64,000 bases of DNA from Chloranthus sessilifolius (taxonomy: Eukaryota; Streptophyta; Magnoliopsida; Chloranthales; Chloranthaceae): the NCBI GenBank assembly GCA_021018995.1, contig CM037588.1, positions 90,184,765 to 90,248,764 on the forward strand, written 5' to 3'. The translations under genes were made by a program, and so were the position numbers. Position 1 is the stretch's first letter; each line of letters begins with the position of its first letter. Below the pieces are notes generated by a model that saw only the letters and a program-made list of their open reading frames with translations, was not told the DNA's origin and did no database searches. Below, piece after piece: positions 10,615-23,189 of this stretch.

Positions 10615-13600
10615 GTACTCTAAACATATATGAAAAAGGATGTTTCGGTGGATATGACGCTCGGGTATTGGTAGACCGCGGGTCTACCCAGTCATTCGAG
10701 AGTCCACGTTTCGCTAAGAAGATGAAGATAGTCCCAGAGACGTTGGATTTGGTCCTATGTGTGTCTATTCCGACTGGAGAGTTAGTAGACACGGAGTTAG
10801 CTTGCATATCCATCATCGTAGCAGTTCGAGATTTGGAGGTGCATGAACTAGAAGCAAAGCTGATACTGTTAGACATGCAAGGGTTTGATGTGATCCTTGG
10901 CATGGACTGGTTGACGCAACATTGTGCAGCCGCCGATTGCAAGAACAAGGTAGGTTATCTTCGCATCCAACACAAGAAGATCATTTCGTTTCAAGGAGTG
11001 AGGTCATCAACCGATCTCAAAGAAAGAAGGGCCGAAAAGATGATCAGAAAGGGTTGCAGTGGATACTTAGCTTTCTTAAAGGAGGACAAGGAAGAAAAGA
11101 AATTTTAGATAAAGAGCTAGATAGCGAGACTTCGCTGACGTGTTTCCAGAAGAATTGCCGGATTACCTCCAGAAAGAGAAGTAGAATTCGCCATTGACTT
11201 AGCACCAGGAACGGAGCCTATTTCGAAAGCACCTTATAGAATGGCTCCCGCTGAGTTAAAGGAATTGAAGGAACAACTACAAGAGCTTATGGACAAGGGG
11301 TTTGTTAGACCGAGCGTGTCTCCATGGGGAGCACCGGTCTTGTTTGTCAAGAAGAAGGATGGGTCAATGCGGCTATGCATTGACTATCGACAATTGAACA
11401 AACTCACTGTGAAGAACCGCTACCCTTTGCCTAGAATAGACGATCTATTCGACCAACTGCAAGGAGCAAGGTATTTTTCCAAGATCGACCTGAGATCTGG
11501 GTATCATCGCCAGAGAGTCAAAGCCGAGGACATTCGTAAGATGCCTTTCCTGACACGTATGGACACTATGAATTCTTGTGATGCCGCTGGATTAACGAAT
11601 GCTCCAAAGGCCGTTTATGGATCTGATGAACCGAGTGTTTAAACCACACTTGGACTCTCGCGTCGTAGTTTGTTGATGATATACCGATATACTCCAAATC
11701 CAAGATGTAACACTAGAACATTTGAGGATTGCTCTACAGACGCTACGTGAACACCAATTGTACGCCAAACTCAGCAAGTGTGAGTTTTGGTTGGAAGAAG
11801 TTAGCTTTTTGGGACATGTCGTCTCAAAGCATGGTGTCACTGTGGATCCAACAAAGATTGAAGCAGTAGTTAAATGGGAGCAGCCAAAGACAGTGACCGA
11901 TGTCCGAAGTTTTCTGGGCTTAGCAGGCTATTATCGACGTTTCGTTGAGGGGTTTTCAAAGATATCAGGACCTCTCACGAAGCTGACACGAAAAGATTCA
12001 AGGTTTGAGTGGAGTGAGACATGTGAGAAGAGTTTTCAAGAACTCAAAACGAGACTCACTTCGGCTCCAGTGTTAGCGATTCCTTCAGGCAGTGGAGGAT
12101 ACGCCGTGTACAGCGACGCGTCATACAATGGCCTTGGTTGTGTACTCAACCAACACAAGAAGGTGATAGCTTACGGATCAAGACAGTTGAAAGAACACGA
12201 GAAGAATTACCCGACTCATGACTTGGAACTGGCAGCAGTCATTTTTGCGCTAAAGATTTGGAGACATTACTTGTATGGTGAAACCTTTGAAATTTTCACC
12301 GATCATAAGAGCCTCCGATATCTGTTTACACAGAAAGAGCTCAATATGAGACAACGCAGATGGATGGAATTCCTCAAGGACTACGATTGCTCTATACAAT
12401 ACCATCCTGGCAAGGCGAATGTAGTGGCCGATGCATTGAGTCGAAAAGGTTCAGCTCAGTTAGCTTCCTTGATTTTGGGTATGCACCGATGGAAATTATT
12501 GGAAGACCTGGCATTCTATGATGCGAACATTGAGTCAAAGGACACTGGATCCTTTTTGGCTAACATATCCGTAAAGCCAGTGATATTTGAGCATATCCAC
12601 GATCTACAGATGAAAGATCCGACATTAACAAAGATTCATCAAGACGTGAGTGAAGGCATCAGGTCGGACTTCTCAGTAAGAGAAGATGGTTCTTTGTTGT
12701 TTAAAGGCCGTCTATGCATTCCGGACAACGCCGATCTAAGACGAACGATTCTTGATGAGGCCCATAAGTCAAATTATGCTATCCACCCTGGTAGCACCAA
12801 AATGTACCAAGACTTGAAAAAGAATTACTGGTGGAGAGGACTGAAACAAGACGTGGCCGAGTATGTGTCACGATGTTTGACTTGACAAGTGAAGGTTGAT
12901 CATAGACATCTGGGACTATTGCAACCTTTACCAATACCAGAATGGAAGTGGGAATCGATCTCGATGGATTTCATTGTTGGATTACCCCGTTGTGCCAAGA
13001 GACACAATGCCATTTGGGTCGTCGGAGATCGATTGACCAAATCAACGACTTTTGCCATACAACACTACGTATACAGCAGGAAGACTGGCAGATTTATACA
13101 TGAAGGAGATTGTAAGATTACACGGGATTCCAAGCAGCATCGTTTCAGATCGTGATCCACTATATACGTCCAAGTTTTGGAAGAAATTTCAAGAAGGAAT
13201 GGGAACTCGGCTAGACTTTAGTTCAGCTTTCCATCCTCAAACTGATGGACAGACGGAGCGAGTGAACCAAGTAATAGAAGACATGCTCAGAGCATGCATG
13301 CTGGATATGCAAGGATACTGGGATGAGTATCTGCCGATGCTCGAGTTCGCATATAATAACAGTTTTCAAACGAGTATTGGCATGGCACCGTATGAAGCTC
13401 TGTATGGACGACGATGCAAGTCACCTCTCAATTGGGAGGAAACAGGTGAGAAATTTGTATTAGGACCAAAGCTACTTGAAGATAACGCTACCGTCGTGCG
13501 AATAATTAGAGAAAGGTTGAAGACAGCACAGAGTAGACAGAAAAGTTACGCCGATATGAAGCGGACTAGTGTTGACTATAAAGTGGGCGAGCACGTGTTT

Positions 13601-14008
13601 GTGAAAGTATCACCTATGAAAGGTGTAATGAGATTTGGAAAGAGAGGGAAGTTAAGTCCACGTTATGTTGGACCATTCGAAATTTTGGGACGAGTAGGTG
13701 AAGTTGCATATCGTATTGGTTTACCACCGCTATTTGATCGAGTGCATAATGTTTTCCACATATCGATGCTCAGGAAGTACGTAAATGATCCGTCTCATGT
13801 ATTAGGAAAGCAACCTATAGAGATGTGTGAGGACATGAGCATGATAGAGGAACCAGTGGAGATTTTAGATCGAAAAGAGCAAGTACTACGCACTAAAGTA
13901 ATTCCCTTAGTGCTTGTTCGGTGGAACAATCATCCTAAAGAAGAGGCTACTTCGGAACGAGAGGCCGATGTGAAAGAACAATACTCAGCCTTGTTTCCAA
14001 CGACGTGA
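10615..14008 (+). pseudogene. pol: Element 1 pol fossil (PR-RT-RNase H-INT-chromodomain)
   Basis: The domains, in order, are as follows. The aspartic protease has RGSTQSF in place of the usual DSG/DPG box and ends around FDVILGMDWL (about 10660-10920). The reverse transcriptase has [34 protein letters not shown] and [13 protein letters not shown] (from about 11240). RNase H follows with [13 protein letters not shown] and [10 protein letters not shown] (about 12100-12440). The integrase has an HHCC-type finger near 12760-12890, then a core with [20 protein letters not shown] and FHPQTDGQTERVNQ, then a GPY/F segment near 13650. Last is a chromodomain at about 13840-14008 (EEPVEILDRKE, LVLVRWNNHP). 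It is broken at several points. The long open stretches are 11722-12885 and 13052-14008. Confidence 0.9.
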
Positions 14009-14128
14009 GGATTCGATGTAAACCGCAAACGTAGTTGTGAAATCTCCACGATACTGGTAATTCAATGGAAATTTTGATCCAAATTATTCAATGGAAATTT
14101 TTGTGAAACTTTGACCAATTGAGACATT

Positions 14129-14678
14129 TCGACTAGTCGAATTGACAATTCGACTAATCGAAAGTCAAATCGATTAATCGACTGGCTATGCCAGTGAGCC
14201 AGAGTTCAAAAAGAATAAGTTAGAAAATTTCGACTAGTCGAATTCACATTTCGACTAGTCGAATTACTTAAAGAGTCTAAAAGAAATTTCTGAAAGTGGA
14301 CAATTCGACTAGTCGAAAGGGAAATCGACTAATCGAATTGGACATAAAAAGGGAAAATCGATTAGTCGAAAATTTGCATTCGACTAATCGAGTTATGGAG
14401 GGAATTGTAGAAGTTTAAAAGGGGCACACGATTTCGACTAGTCGAATTATATTTCGACTAGTCGGTTAAAATTTCGACTAATCGAACGGATTTCGACTAG
14501 TCGATCGAGTCCTTCCAAAGGCTCCAAAGTTAGAATTTGAACCCCAAACATTTCGACCGATCGAAATGGGACTAGTCGAATCGGTTTCGACTAGTCGAAT
14601 TAGGAAAATCGACTAATCGAATTCGGGAGTTCCTTTGTTTGGAATTGACTAGTCGAATCGAGAAATTCGACTAGTCGA
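14129..14678. repeat. Internal palindrome array upstream of the extra ORF, element 1
   Basis: About twenty copies of TCGACTAGTCGA/TCGACTAATCGA lie between the chromodomain stop and the extra ORF. The motif type matches the LTR array of the same element. The linker ACTGGCTATGCCAGTGAGCC resembles the CCAGTGG linker of the LTR array, suggesting common origin. Confidence 0.9.
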
Positions 14679-14904
14679 GCCAACCACTATATATATGAGA
14701 AAGGGGTTTCAACCCATACGATTTTTTGAGTTTTTGGGCACCGATTCCTCTTCTTCTCGTGATTCAACTACCTAGGGTTTGCACCATTTCCGCCATTCTC
14801 GACCGGATTTGACTTCACACCTTCTCAAGATTGGGTAAACCCTAATCTTTGTTCTTTTCATATTTTTCATATAAGAAACCCTAATTCCTTGCGTTTTAGC
14901 GAGA

Positions 14905-16530
14905 ATGCCGCCTAAACGCGATTATCATCGAAGAGGGCAGTTTCAAAGCGCGATGCAGCAAAACGCCGCACCACCACCAACCCCTTCACGTGAGGACACC
15001 CTCACCATCGACATCGGACACTACGTCCGAATTCGACTGGCAGTCTTCACATGGCGCAAGCCCTATTCCACCACCACCCGTCAACCCCGAGCAACCCACC
15101 GAATGGTGGGCAGCCAAAGGTCTTTGAGGTCGAACACATTTTACAAAACTCTTTTGACAAGGATGTGGTCCAAGGTGAGACCATATGGGCCCTAAACTAC
15201 CTCAACAACGCCGGTCTCACCTTCCTCCTCAAACCAATCCGGAAGTTCTACTATCCGCGATTGGTTCGTTATTTTACCGTGGCCTCAAGGATGGCTCTTG
15301 ACGACGTGGTGAAGACCACGATTGAGGGTCGTGAATACCTCATCACACGCCGTCATGTCCAAGAAGCAGTCGAGTGCTACTTGGACTATGTACCCGAGAC
15401 CACACTACTACCACCCTTCCCAGAGCCGGCCAATGTCGAAGATATCCTTGCCGACATGACCAAGGGGAAAAAGGGATCGGGCACCTCGTCTAAGAGGGTT
15501 GACCTTCCACATTACATGTGGATGCTCGATTCTGTTTTTCACGCCAACCTCTACCCCATGCGCCACAGCACCGAGCGTGTTGAGTTGGTGCAACAGGCCC
15601 TCTATGCGGCCTATAACGGCCGATGGTTTGATGTTACCTTAGTCATCCTTGAAGGGATGAGGTACATCAAGGGAAAGCTCATGAAGGGCAACCTTCGAAC
15701 TAGGGATGGGATGCCCTACGCGCGCATCATCTCTAGCATTCTAGAGGCATATTCATCCGACCCCGCCTATGCCGTCTCACCCCACGAGGCGACGGCCACC
15801 GATCCGGTGAAACCATTCTCCCACACCGAATGGAACAGGAGTTACAATCTCCTGAAGAAGACTTTACCACCACCAGGCGCGATAGACAGACCTGACTACA
15901 ATCCCACCACCACCCCCTCCACCACAGCCACAGCCACAAGTACCTGTAGAGGGCGCAGTACCACCCCCAGTCGTTCCACCAGCTGCACCGCAGCCAATCA
16001 TTCCACCACCACCACCAGCAGCTACACCACCACCACCTCGACCTACACCGGCGACCCCCTCTACTTCACGTCGCCGACCCGCCCCAGCCACCACCACCAC
16101 CATTGAGGAGACTCTCGCCCGCTTCGAGGCCAGAATGGAAGTGAATAACGAGAGGATGAACAGGAGAATTGATTTCCTCATGTTTCACACCCTCAAGTTT
16201 ATCTACCCTCACACCTACACCGGACATCTTTGGCCCGAAGAGGAATGGACACCGCACCACTGACCTTCCATCGTGGTCCGGTCTTTGACGCAATTACATG
16301 ATGCCGGTGCTTCTACTTCCACCCCACCACCATCGACGTCTGACGTAGCCACCATCTACTTCCACTACCATTCCACCTCCACGAGATTCCCAGATTCCAC
16401 CGTGACAGGACTTCATCTCACCGCCACCAGCCATCCAGCCACCCGTGGCAGATCCGCCAGCTCCCGTCGACCAGCTTGCTCCAGCTTCCGATCCACCAGC
16501 TGCGGGGCCGGCCTGACTGCCGTAGTTTTG
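14905..16530 (+). pseudogene. Element 1 extra 3' ORF (aORF), unknown function
   Basis: It starts MPPKRDYHRRG, with a short basic then proline-rich N-terminus. A globular domain of about 230 residues follows, with motifs TTIEGREYLITRRHVQEAVE, VDLPHYMWMLDS, QQALYAAYNGRWFD and MPYARIISSILEAY. A long Pro/Thr/Ser-rich linker comes next, then a short predicted coiled coil (NNERMN, then RIDFLMFHTL) and a Pro/Ala tail. There is no transmembrane helix, so it does not look like an envelope. The domain is well conserved with element 2 and recognisable in C, so it was probably under selection. It recalls the putative plant transposon protein family, from memory only. A few breaks. Confidence 0.7.
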
Positions 16531-16794
16531 TTTTGTTTTTGTGCATTGTACATCTTTTTGTATAGGGGTGAACCATTTTTGTTTTCTGTTGTGGTCCCCA
16601 TTTCAGTAACTATTGTAACTTTTGATATTTTTTATATACAATTTTTGTTACTGTCATGTATGGTTCATTGATTGCCTATGTCCATGTACTTGCGTGTGTG
16701 CTAAGTGATAGACCACCTCACCTCCGCGTGTGCGGGGGGGGGGGGGAGTGCAGACCACCACACCTTTGGGTGATTTTCGAGGATGAAAATTCCC

Positions 16795-16807
16795 AAGGTG
16801 GGGAGGA
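16795..16807 (+). other. Polypurine tract of element 1
   Basis: AAGGTGGGGAGGA lies immediately before the 3' LTR, preceded by the conserved GGATGAAAATTCCC block. It would prime plus-strand synthesis. Confidence 0.85.
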
Positions 16808-17390
16808 TGTAATAACTCGAAAAATCACGTTAAACAAGGACCTCAGGATCCGTGTCCGTTCGGTCTTAGGTTTGACCATGAGATAGTTCATTGATGAACT
16901 TAAGATGAGATGAGCGGATGTGATGTGTGAACCAGTGTAGAAGAGTGGAGAGATAGAGGGGTGTGTAGAGTAACACACCGATGGTGTGTATGTGCTCCAC
17001 AAGAAAGAGATAAGATAAAAAAAGGGTTGAAAACCCTAATTTTCATATTTTGGTTGTTGAGAGGAGCAAAGAAGAGAGAGAGAGAGAAAGAGAGGAGTAA
17101 AGGAGCTAGTGAGGAGTTATTGCAAGTTGTTGGAAGGGGATTTCTTGCGATCAAAGCGCCGGATTCGACGTGGGGGGATCTGTTCAAACAAAAGGCTGGA
17201 AACCCAAACCTTTCAACCCTACATTTAAATCAATTTGAGGTTGATTTAAGGTGAGATTCTTGTGAATAAATGGTGTAGATTTATAGAATAAATTGGGGTT
17301 AAAATAGGTGGAAATTGTAGGAATATTGCTTAGAAAATAACTGAGAAAAGATTGGGGAAGAACAGCCAAAGAAGGCTGAATCTGGGGATT

Positions 17391-17891
17391 TCGACTAATC
17401 GAAATTGGGATTCGATTAATCAAAATTCACCAAGAAGTTGAAAAGTCGATGATGACCACAATTCGACTAATCGAATTGAATTTGATTAGTCGACTTTGAA
17501 TCTCGACTAGTCGAGTTGGGTGTCGACTAGTCGAGAGCCTCGATGGGGAGTAAAAATGGGTGGAGGAAAATCGACCGATCGAAATTGGATTTCGACTAAT
17601 TAGTAAGGATTCGACTAATCGAATTGGACTCGATTAGTCGATTTTGTATGTTCAATTATTTAAGGGAAAATTGGACAGTTAGAACAGGGGATTTCGACTA
17701 ATCGAGTTGGAGAATCGATTAATCGAAATTGGACCTCGACTAATCGATTTTGAGAATCGACTAGTCGAGTTGGATTTCGACTAATCGATTTTGAGAATCG
17801 ATTAATCGAAATTGGACCTCGACTAATCGATTTTGAGAATCGACTAGTCGAGTTGGATTTCGACTAGTCGAACCAGGAACTCGACTAGTCG
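17391..17891. repeat. Palindrome array, element 1 3' LTR
   Basis: Near-duplicate of the array at 7059-7560, with the same order of TCGACTAATCGA, TCGATTAATCGA and TCGACTAGTCGA units. Confidence 0.9.
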
Positions 17892-19081
17892 GTGTCGACT
17901 TAGTTTTGTTGACTTTTGATTCTTACTTCAAGACTCTAGGGGTCTTGAGACTTATTCATTACATTGTTTGAGATGTTTCGAATGTGTTTAATGGTATCAT
18001 AGGTGATACGTATGGAAATGGGCACCAGGAGCCGAGTGGGACCTTGTTGCATTGAATCGATAGAGACCTAAGCTAGGGAACACCTTGAACATGTACTTTA
18101 TTTTACAAGAGCATGTATGTAGTGATATAAATTTCCACTCAATTATTTTTCTTTGCTTAAGAATTGTGAAAAGTGTATGTGTGTGATATTCATAAGAGTA
18201 AATTAATGAGCCATCCCCAGGGGATGAAGAAGTAAAGAGATAAGAGCATCAGGTGCGATGCAAGTAAATGGATACATCCCAGGGATGTATCCAAAGATTG
18301 AATCATGTTTGATAGGGCCTAAGCGATATAAGATAGCACACTTACGGTGAATAACTATATGTAAGGCACCGATATTTTTGTTATTTGAGGTTTGATAGGT
18401 TACCCACCGGCGTGGCGGGATATCCACGACCGACACGGCGGGATATCCGTGACCGTCTGGCGAAACCGTAGGCCGGTCGAGGCTTATCCGCATAGTAAGC
18501 ACACCCGGTGTTGATTGAGACAAGTGAAACCCGCCACCAATCCCGGGGAAAGGGCTTGGGTACTATATGGTATTCAGGGAATACATTAAAAGCTATCTAT
18601 ATAGATGACGATGAAGGGTATCTCATCGGGGCTCGATGCTATATTGCTGGGGATTACTTAAGTTGAAAGTTTAAGTTTTGCTTTAGGCCTTTTCAGACAT
18701 TTTCATGAGTAAATGAAAACATAAGAAATCAACGATAAAGCGAATGCTTCTAACTGTTTCATTAACAATTGCATAGATACATCATGCATGGCATATATAT
18801 GTGAGTTATAACTTATATGTTCAGCGATGTTTGTTCTCTATTGAGCTAGGATGTAGCTCACCCTATAGACTATCGTCGCGAGGTCCACTATTAGCATGGG
18901 CGGCTTGAGGAGGCGATCGTGAGTCGGACCTTCTTGCGGCGGCCACCTCGGAGGACTTCTTCTAGAGGACTCGTTTGCCACTTTGAGGGATTGTTAACAG
19001 AGAGTTTTGTACGGCTTGGTATGTCAAGCCTTTATTTTGTTGAAAACATGTATATAAGGAGTCTGGATTATTCTTTTGGGA

Positions 19082-19118
19082 CGAACCATCCGTGATGATT
19101 GCTATCATCGATGGTTCG
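19082..19118 (+). other. Conserved LTR hairpin, element 1 3' copy
   Basis: Same as 8736-8772: arms CGAACCATC and GATGGTTCG. Confidence 0.8.
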
Positions 19119-19323
19119 GATCGGTTCTCCATTCATGCAGAGGCATGAGGGTAGAACTGTCTTTTGGGAAGTAATTAATATAGATTTAAAAATTTCGCAA
19201 TTTCATTTATAGTACTTTTTGGATGCTTGATATACAAATGTTCCGTGCTTAGCTAAAAGGGCACGGTCAAGATGATCGTGCTGATGGCACGGGTTTCGGG
19301 GTGCCGAAATTCGGGCTGTCACA

Positions 19324-20149
19324 GTCGGGGTTACCCATCAACAAACATCTGGCTACTACGTGCTATATTCATGGAAGTTATTTAAGTATAGAATTTAAGC
19401 CACTGAATACTGTATGCATAATATCTAAAAACTCGGAGAATAAAGTCTACTTTTTGATATTCTGCATCTATTCTATTTTTTAAAGTTCTGCATCTATCAT
19501 CTGATCATTTTTGTCTGTATTTTTTCATTTGACCATCTGTTCTGAGATATGTTATGCAAACCATGTTTTACATTTTGGATACAATTTAATCGAGTTTCTT
19601 CTATTGAGCTTAGATGGTTAGCTCACCCATGACTCTATGTCATAGGTTCTGCGGCTCGGGCTCTGATGCAGTGATCCGGACTATCGACTGATGTGAGGAG
19701 GAGGAGGATCTTGGCGTGCACACGAGTACTTTCCTTAGTTAGGGTACTTGTCTTGTATTTTGGGGATCTGTATTTATTACTTTTGGATTATTTGGGTCTG
19801 GAGACCCACTCTGTTCTGTATTATTTCCTGTAGATATTTTTACTTATGGTTTTATACATTCTATAGGAACCACTATTGGAAACCATTGTTTTCGGTGATG
19901 AATGTCCATCACCAGTGGTTCTTTTTGGTTTATTTTTGAGAGTATATATTCTTTTATTATACATATATATATATTGTTTTGTTTCCTTTCTTTTTATTTA
20001 GAGCCTTATATGATGACTCGATCTGCCTCTTTAGAGGATGTTTGTTCTGATTTTCGCTAGATGAGCATACATTCTTTGGTTTTTTCTGGGGAACATCAAT
20101 TTTTATGATCCTGATGGCACGGGTTTTCGAGTACGAAAATCCGGGCTAT
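19324..20149 (+). repeat. Element C 3' LTR, second segment
   Basis: It resumes after element 1 with the duplicated GTCGG. It carries the family box ATTGAGCTTAGATGGTTAGC near 19602, a hairpin (19867-19921) and the LTR tail GGCACGGGTTTTCGAGTACG, then CCGGGCTAT. The CACTA element starts at 20150. The remaining CACA is found at 60021-60024. Confidence 0.82.
19867..19921 (+). other. Conserved LTR hairpin, element C copy
   Basis: The outer arms are GAACCACT and AGTGGTTC, with inner GGTGATG and CATCACC. The sequence differs from element 1 but the pairing is kept. Confidence 0.75.
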
Positions 20150-20620
20150 CACTACATGAAAAAGCTAAAAAAACCACTGCCTTAAACAGTGGCTTTTTCA
20201 AAAAACCATTGTCTTTGACAGTGGTTTTTTGAACGTTTTTTTTTCAAAAAACCACTACCCTAAATAGTTGTAAAAAAAGCAGTGGCTTTTTTTTACCACT
20301 ATATATGATAGTGGTTTATGAACTTCAACAACGACTGCTCTTAACAGTCATAGAAAAAACCACTGCTTTTGACAGTGGTTTTTATATGCAAATTTAAAAA
20401 GAAAAAAAAACTGTTTATTTTATTTTTCTAAATTACGTCGACGATTTTTTATGCAATTTTTTTTTAAATAATATTTTTTTATGCTTTTTTTTAATGCAAT
20501 TTTTTCATGTTTTTTTTCATACAATTTTTTTAATGCTTCTTTTTTAATACAATTTTTTTAATGTTTTTTTTTTAATGCTATTTTTTTAATGCTTTAAAAT
20601 TATATAAAGAAAAAAAGCCA
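20150..20620. repeat. A-type terminal region of outer CACTA
   Basis: It begins CACTACATGAAAAAGC and continues as subterminal repeats of ACCACTG...CAGTGGTT type, then a T-rich stretch around TCGACGATTTTTTATGC. The inverted counterpart is 53640-54065 in the inner copy, similar over some 430 bp. Confidence 0.85.
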
Positions 20621-22521
20621 TTAATCTCATATTTCAACACATCCATTCAACTCAAATACAAATAATTCAATGCCATTAATAAAAAAAATAGAAGCCCAAT
20701 TATTTTATTCAAACAAAAGGTTTCATCTCAACCTATTATCTAACCTTTCAAATTAGTCAAATATTTTAAACTCTACATGTCCAATCCTTTTATTCAAACA
20801 AAAGAAGAAGAAAAGAAAGAGTTAACAATATGAGAACCCCATGGCCCATTTTCAAAGTTAAAAAATAAATAAATAAAATTGCTTTGCCTCTCCTGCCAAG
20901 TGTCCCCGACCCCTAGTGATCCATTTGAGGTGAGCTTGAAATCGATCACCTAAAATCAAAAGGAGAACATCATTAGTGTCTAGGCCATGGTGCATTAATG
21001 GATTAATTCCCTTTCTTTTATAGTATTTATTCGGATGGCAATACTCGAAGATCAAGTCATGTAATAGGCCAACCCAACTTTAATAGACTGCAGCCCACAA
21101 TACTCGAAGATCAAGTTACTGGATGAAAACACCTACTTGAAAATCAGTTTGACGTGTCAACACATGATCAAATTGCCTTTAATTTCACAGGATTAAAATA
21201 ATTTTTACATGTTTAAAGAGGGCTGTCCAACAGCATTAAAAACAACACTCAAACTCCAATTTCTGTGAAAGGACGGTCACAATCAATACTAGAATGACCA
21301 TAAAACTACACAAAAAATCTTCTTATCACAACATTAAAAGATCCAGAGAGCAGCATTAATGGGCTTCAATAAGAGTATATAAGGTCGGTTTCACAACACT
21401 TTTTCAGTAACAATAATCATTAAAGAATCTAAAAAAGACACAAATTGACACGGTAGAAGAGACTCCAAATTCTCGAGAGAAATCACAGAAAACAAGGCTC
21501 TCAGTCCCTCTTTTGTTTCTCTCAAAAATCCTCTTTCATTCATAAAAAACTCACAATCTATTCAAAAATCTGTCCAACAACTTACGATATATAGAAATAA
21601 AATAATAGGAAGTACACTACTAATTGCTTCCATACCTTTTCTGATTCTAGAAAAGTAACATAAACTAATAAACTTACCTTCCTAGTTCCTACTTATAAGG
21701 ACTCTGGGAACTTTCAATTGAAGGTTTTTCTTTACTCCAAAATAACCAAGATGTTCCCCTCCCAAAATTTTGGAGACGGCCACTTTCTCAAGACTCTTGA
21801 AATCACACAAAAGTTGTACTTTCACATGGCTTGGGATTACCAAGACTCTTACTATTTTTGTATTCAAAATCTTAAAAAATCATCAACTTCAACTCATGAG
21901 ACTTAAATCTGCCCATAAATACAGCTGTCAAATGACCCCCATCTTAGTCCAAATTATGAATCCAATAATCCCAATTATTAAGTCCCAACGGAACCTTATC
22001 TAAATCAAACTTTTGGGCCTTGCTAATGTCTCAAGTCTAACCCCTTTAAAACTAATTTTCTGCCCTGTTATGAACCTTCAACTATATAAATTTCTGGACT
22101 ATATTAACTCGGATAATGCCTTGCATCACCAACTCATTCACAGCCCAAGCATTTGGTTGTCAACTACAAGGTTGGAGGTGTAGGCATGTTTTCTTGGGTT
22201 GTGTATTGATCTGATTATTTGAACCTTGGCATATATTGGATAGTCCTATTCTGAGTTAAGTATTGGGTCTACCTTCACATCTCTTGATGGTTTGTGGGTC
22301 TGTATATTTTTCATTTGTCTTTTGAATAAAATTCCTTATCAATTGAAAAAAAAAAGACGTGAGAAGATGAAATGAGCTCTATGAGGTTGATGCCCATACT
22401 GCAGAATGTGCAAGTAATGCTACCCATAGAAGGATTTGAGTAGCATAAAACATATGGTACTCTGGAGAGCATACAGCTTTGACTTCAAATAAAGGGGATC
22501 GTAATGCATCACATTACATAC
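20621..22521. other. Outer CACTA interior, mostly unassigned
   Basis: AT-rich sequence without a recognisable gene. An exon-like minus-strand stretch with a polypyrimidine acceptor lies near 20870-20950 but I cannot name it. A direct repeat AATACTCGAAGATCAAGT occurs near 21039 and 21100. A stretch ending in AATAAAATTCC and an A-run near 22350 could be an old retroposed 3' end. A minus-strand coding-like stretch at about 22400-22510 follows the SPS exon but is unidentified. Confidence 0.4.
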
Positions 22522-22620
22522 AAGATACACGTCTGTAGGGTTATCAAAGCCTCGATCAACGACTTTGGGAAATTGAGGGAACTCTTCGATGGCAAACAAT
22601 ATTGGAGCTGTTACAATCCC
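22522..22620 (-). pseudogene. Captured exon of solanesyl diphosphate synthase
   Basis: The minus-strand exon is 99 nt, with an acceptor-like AAG before GGATTG and a donor-like GTATGT after it. It encodes GIVTAPILFAIEEFPQFPK then VVDRGFDNP, a stretch typical of plant solanesyl/polyprenyl diphosphate synthases, which make the side chain of ubiquinone and plastoquinone. Only this one exon is present, without the DDxxD motifs, so it cannot encode the enzyme. It reads in the same direction as the transposase. Confidence 0.78.
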
Positions 22621-23189
22621 TTATAAAAAAAAATAAAAAAATCATTAATAAATTACAATAATACAGCTAAACATTGGTGCATCCTCTTCATTCCTGAACT
22701 ATGTTCTGAAAGTCCAATCATTTTGTACAATTATAAGAGGATGTGTATCCACAGGAGGTTAAAATTTCTACAAAATAAGACATGACCTGATCAACCTTAT
22801 TCCAGAATTTCACATTACATTTAAAATTCATTGTAGTTAACTTGGTTTTTCAGAAACGAGAAATATGAGTGGTCACTCTAACTTGGTTTTGAAAAATTAA
22901 ATGAGAGAGAGAGAGAGATGAGAGAGTAGAGTTTTCCATTATAACTTTTTTTAATCATAAAAGTAATTGAACAAATCATGTTTTAATTGATCCAACCACC
23001 TATAAAGAAAAACTTGCAACAACTTGCAACAACTTTCCAACCACCACCCTATATAGAAAATTCATGAGAGTAGCTAAAACAACATATGAAATATATGAGT
23101 GCAAATGGGTCGGGTCAACCCGTCCTGATTGAACCCCACCCAGACCCGAATGACTCCACCAGATTGAAATTTGGTCTACGCCTGGTATA

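Larger units (their letters stand above)
6479..19323 (+). mobile_element. Element 1: end-to-end Ty3/gypsy chromovirus, Tekay/Del-like
   Basis: It has two LTRs of about 2.5 kb starting TGTAATAAC and ending TGTCACA, a flanking 5-bp duplication GTCGG (6474-6478, 19324-19328), an initiator-Met-type PBS, gag, protease, RT, RNase H, integrase with C-terminal chromodomain, an extra sense ORF, and a polypurine tract. The order and the chromodomain motif (LVRWNNH, EREADVKEQY) point to the Tekay/Del chromovirus lineage. Structurally complete, but its coding regions are broken at several points (at least six). The LTRs are similar apart from scattered changes and many small indels, so it is moderately young. 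It sits inside the LTR of element C. Confidence 0.92.
16808..19323 (+). repeat. Element 1 3' LTR
   Basis: 2516 bp, TGTAATAACT...TGTCACA, followed by the target duplication GTCGG. It has the same parts as the 5' LTR: a palindrome array at 17391-17891, short inverted repeats near 18205-18300, GC-rich repeats near 18401-18490, the GAGCTAGGATGTAGCTC box near 18842 and a hairpin at 19082-19118. Confidence 0.92.

Noticed and set aside
14905-16106. Extra ORF as a retroviral envelope-like gene
   Set aside because: No signal peptide, transmembrane helix or cleavage site is visible in either copy; the product is soluble-looking with a Pro-rich linker.
15864-16181. Glycine-rich protein on the minus strand
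   Set aside because: It is the reverse-frame shadow of the Pro/Thr-rich linker of the extra ORF.
22300-22356. LINE or SINE 3' end
   Set aside because: Only an AATAAAATT-like signal and a short A-run are present; no reverse transcriptase, tRNA-like box or target duplication was seen.
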